This document shows, piece by piece, positions 62,607 to 64,000 of a stretch of 64,000 nt of DNA (position 1 is the first letter of the stretch; each line of letters opens with the position of its first letter). The notes beneath the pieces are model-generated. The model was not told where the DNA came from, did no database searches, and saw only the letters and a list, made by a program, of their open reading frames with translations. Origin of the DNA: Amaranthus tricolor (taxonomy: Eukaryota; Streptophyta; Magnoliopsida; Caryophyllales; Amaranthaceae). The stretch spans positions 17,933,959 to 17,997,958 of the forward strand of contig NC_080051.1 in the NCBI RefSeq assembly GCF_026212465.1, written 5' to 3'. Made by a program: the position numbers and the translations under genes.

Positions 62607-62666
62607 GAAAAGAATTTTTAAAATCAATTGCCGTCACCCCACTATACTATTTTAGAGGAAACACGA
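62607..62666 (+). repeat. Direct repeat, copy 2 of 2
   Basis: Second copy of the 60-bp sequence at 60783-60842 (...CACCCCACTATACTATTTTA...). Confidence 0.85.
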
Positions 62667-62844
62667 AATTTCAGTGGTCTCTTCGATCGTTAATATTTAA
62701 TTTCAAAACTATTTGCAATTCATTTATTACTCATTGATCGTTTTTAATTAGTTAAAGTATGTCTCATCTAACGACATATACAGGGTTAGTCGTAAGATTT
62801 TGAGTGTCAGGGGAAAAATATATATTATAGGCTTTAATTATATA

Positions 62845-63001
62845 CTTCCTCCGAATCAATTTAGTTGTCACATTTTCTTATTTGCCTAAATTATATTAAT
62901 TGTCACATTTCTATTTTTGTCAATCTTTTTTTAATAAACCCCACACCACCCTTAATAAACGTGACCAAGCAAATGGGACAATTAAAATGGTTCGGAAAGA
63001 G
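62845..63001. mobile_element. Stowaway-type MITE
   Basis: 157 bp between TA dinucleotides (62843-62844, 63002-63003). Left end CTTCCTCCGAATCAATTTAG; right end reverse-complemented CTCTTTCCGAACCATTTTAA; both continue to TTGTCMC. Confidence 0.8.
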
Positions 63002-63368
63002 TATAAAATATAGATTAAAAAATATACGACACAATTTATGATATCAAAAAAAAAATGTTACACACAAATACATAAGTACATTATCAATTATGAATAAAAA
63101 AGAGTGTTTAATATCTTAAGTACGATCTTTAAAAAATTTATTATCAATTAATTATATATTTTTATTGAGCTATTGCAACTTTAAAAGACTACATCAAAAT
63201 ACATAAAAAAAAACTCCATTTTATCATTAATAGCACTTTGGCTTAGTGGTTAAATGAACAACTTGATTACGAAAGGTCTCAAATTTGATGCATATTAAAA
63301 GCAAAATTTGTACATACAGTGAATGTTCATCGTATACAGAAGCCAATAGGTCACCTCCTAAATATATA

Positions 63369-63587
63369 CTCCCTCTTATTCACCCTAAATGTCTCATTTC
63401 TATTTTGGATATATAAACATTACTAATTTACCCTACAAAACTTAACTTTTTCATAACGTTACACCTATTAATCTCACTTTACCCCCATAAAAATTTAAAA
63501 ACACTATACTTTTTTCTTTTGGTCCCATTTGACCACCTAAAAAATAGTGAAAAGTCAAATGGAACGCATTGGACGAATAGGAGGGAG
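63369..63587. mobile_element. Stowaway-type MITE
   Basis: 219 bp between TA dinucleotides (63367-63368, 63588-63589). Left end CTCCCTCTTATTCACCCTAA; right end reverse-complemented CTCCCTCCTATTCGTCCAAT. Same family as those in the ACD6-like introns. Confidence 0.82.
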
Positions 63588-63589
63588 TA

Positions 63590-64000
63590 TTAAAGTTAGC
63601 AGCGCTTCGTTTAACCCTATATGGAGTTGGTATTATACTTTATTAAAGTTGGTATTAGGAGTTGATGTTATACTTACTGAAGGCTCTCCGGGCCTAAACC
63701 CAACAATTAAAAGAGAGAAAAACCTAAAAACTCATGCGCGCGTTTAATCCTTTTGGAGTTGGTATTATGACCTATAGAAGTTGATAATATAACCTATTAA
63801 AGTTGGTTATAATAGGTTAAAATGTCAAAACCAAATACCAACTTAAAATAAAATAACCCCATTTATTTTCTCCTATAATAGGTTAAAATGCGAACTCTAA
63901 TAGATTATAATAAGTTAAAATAGATTACAATATTTTATTTCTCCAAATACTTTCTTTTCTTTCCATTTATTTTTTGCCATCCAAACACCAAATAAAAAAA
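63590..64000. other. Spacer with short GTTGGTATTA repeats
   Basis: The phrase GTTGGTATTA and TATTAAAGTTGG recur several times between 63625 and 63850. No gene recognised before the window ends. Confidence 0.4.

Overview
This is nuclear DNA of a flowering plant, most likely a eudicot. The evidence is AT-rich spacers, plant-type spliced genes with GT-AG introns (an ADF with an ATG-only first exon, a GT47 exostosin, an ACD6-like ankyrin/PGG gene), a plant H2B, Stowaway MITEs, and copia elements primed by initiator tRNA-Met. Repeat and gene style would fit Caryophyllales/Amaranthaceae, but that is only a guess.

Layout. 1-7.8 kb: a decayed copia relic, a 3' fragment of a phosducin-like (PLP3/viral IAP-associated factor type) gene, a GT47 exostosin-family galactosyltransferase gene with no visible ATG, and a miniature TRIM retroelement. 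7.9-13.2 kb: a young, apparently complete copia element on the minus strand, with 596-bp LTRs showing two differences, a 5-bp target duplication and an uninterrupted gag-pol. 13.7-18.7 kb: a MULE-type MITE, then the 3' end of a Sirevirus-like copia element carrying an 866-bp long-TIR MULE and a 599-bp GC-rich hAT MITE, both with exact target duplications. 20.7-21.5 kb: intronless histone H2B with its promoter. 21.8-26.7 kb: an unusual inverted array of 22-bp repeats around a tRNA-like core, a solo-LTR candidate, and a 1.7-kb foldback element. 28.0-30.9 kb: a complete ADF gene (3 exons, 139 aa). 31.5-36 kb: a second decayed copia of the same family as the one at position 1, split by a 934-bp hAT element. 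36.6-40.7 kb: a small organelle-type RRM gene with a TAG where the last codon of exon 3 should be. 43.2-48 kb: a palindromic foldback element, a long TA microsatellite and an intact-looking mudrA transposase gene (3 coding exons, 806 aa). 48.2-60.3 kb: a 4-exon ACD6-like gene predicted to encode 1006 aa with two consecutive nine-repeat ankyrin blocks and one PGG membrane domain. 60.3-64 kb: the ACD6-like promoter, a CACTA transposase fragment and more Stowaway MITEs.

The genes are not an operon or pathway; they are independent loci embedded in nested transposons. The most notable items are the internally duplicated ACD6-like gene, whose two halves share an intron at the same position and phase, with MITEs packed against its exon borders; the 22-bp inverted array; and three or more nested insertions whose target duplications can be read directly. 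All exon models are by eye from open frames, splice signals and protein family knowledge; none has been checked against transcripts.
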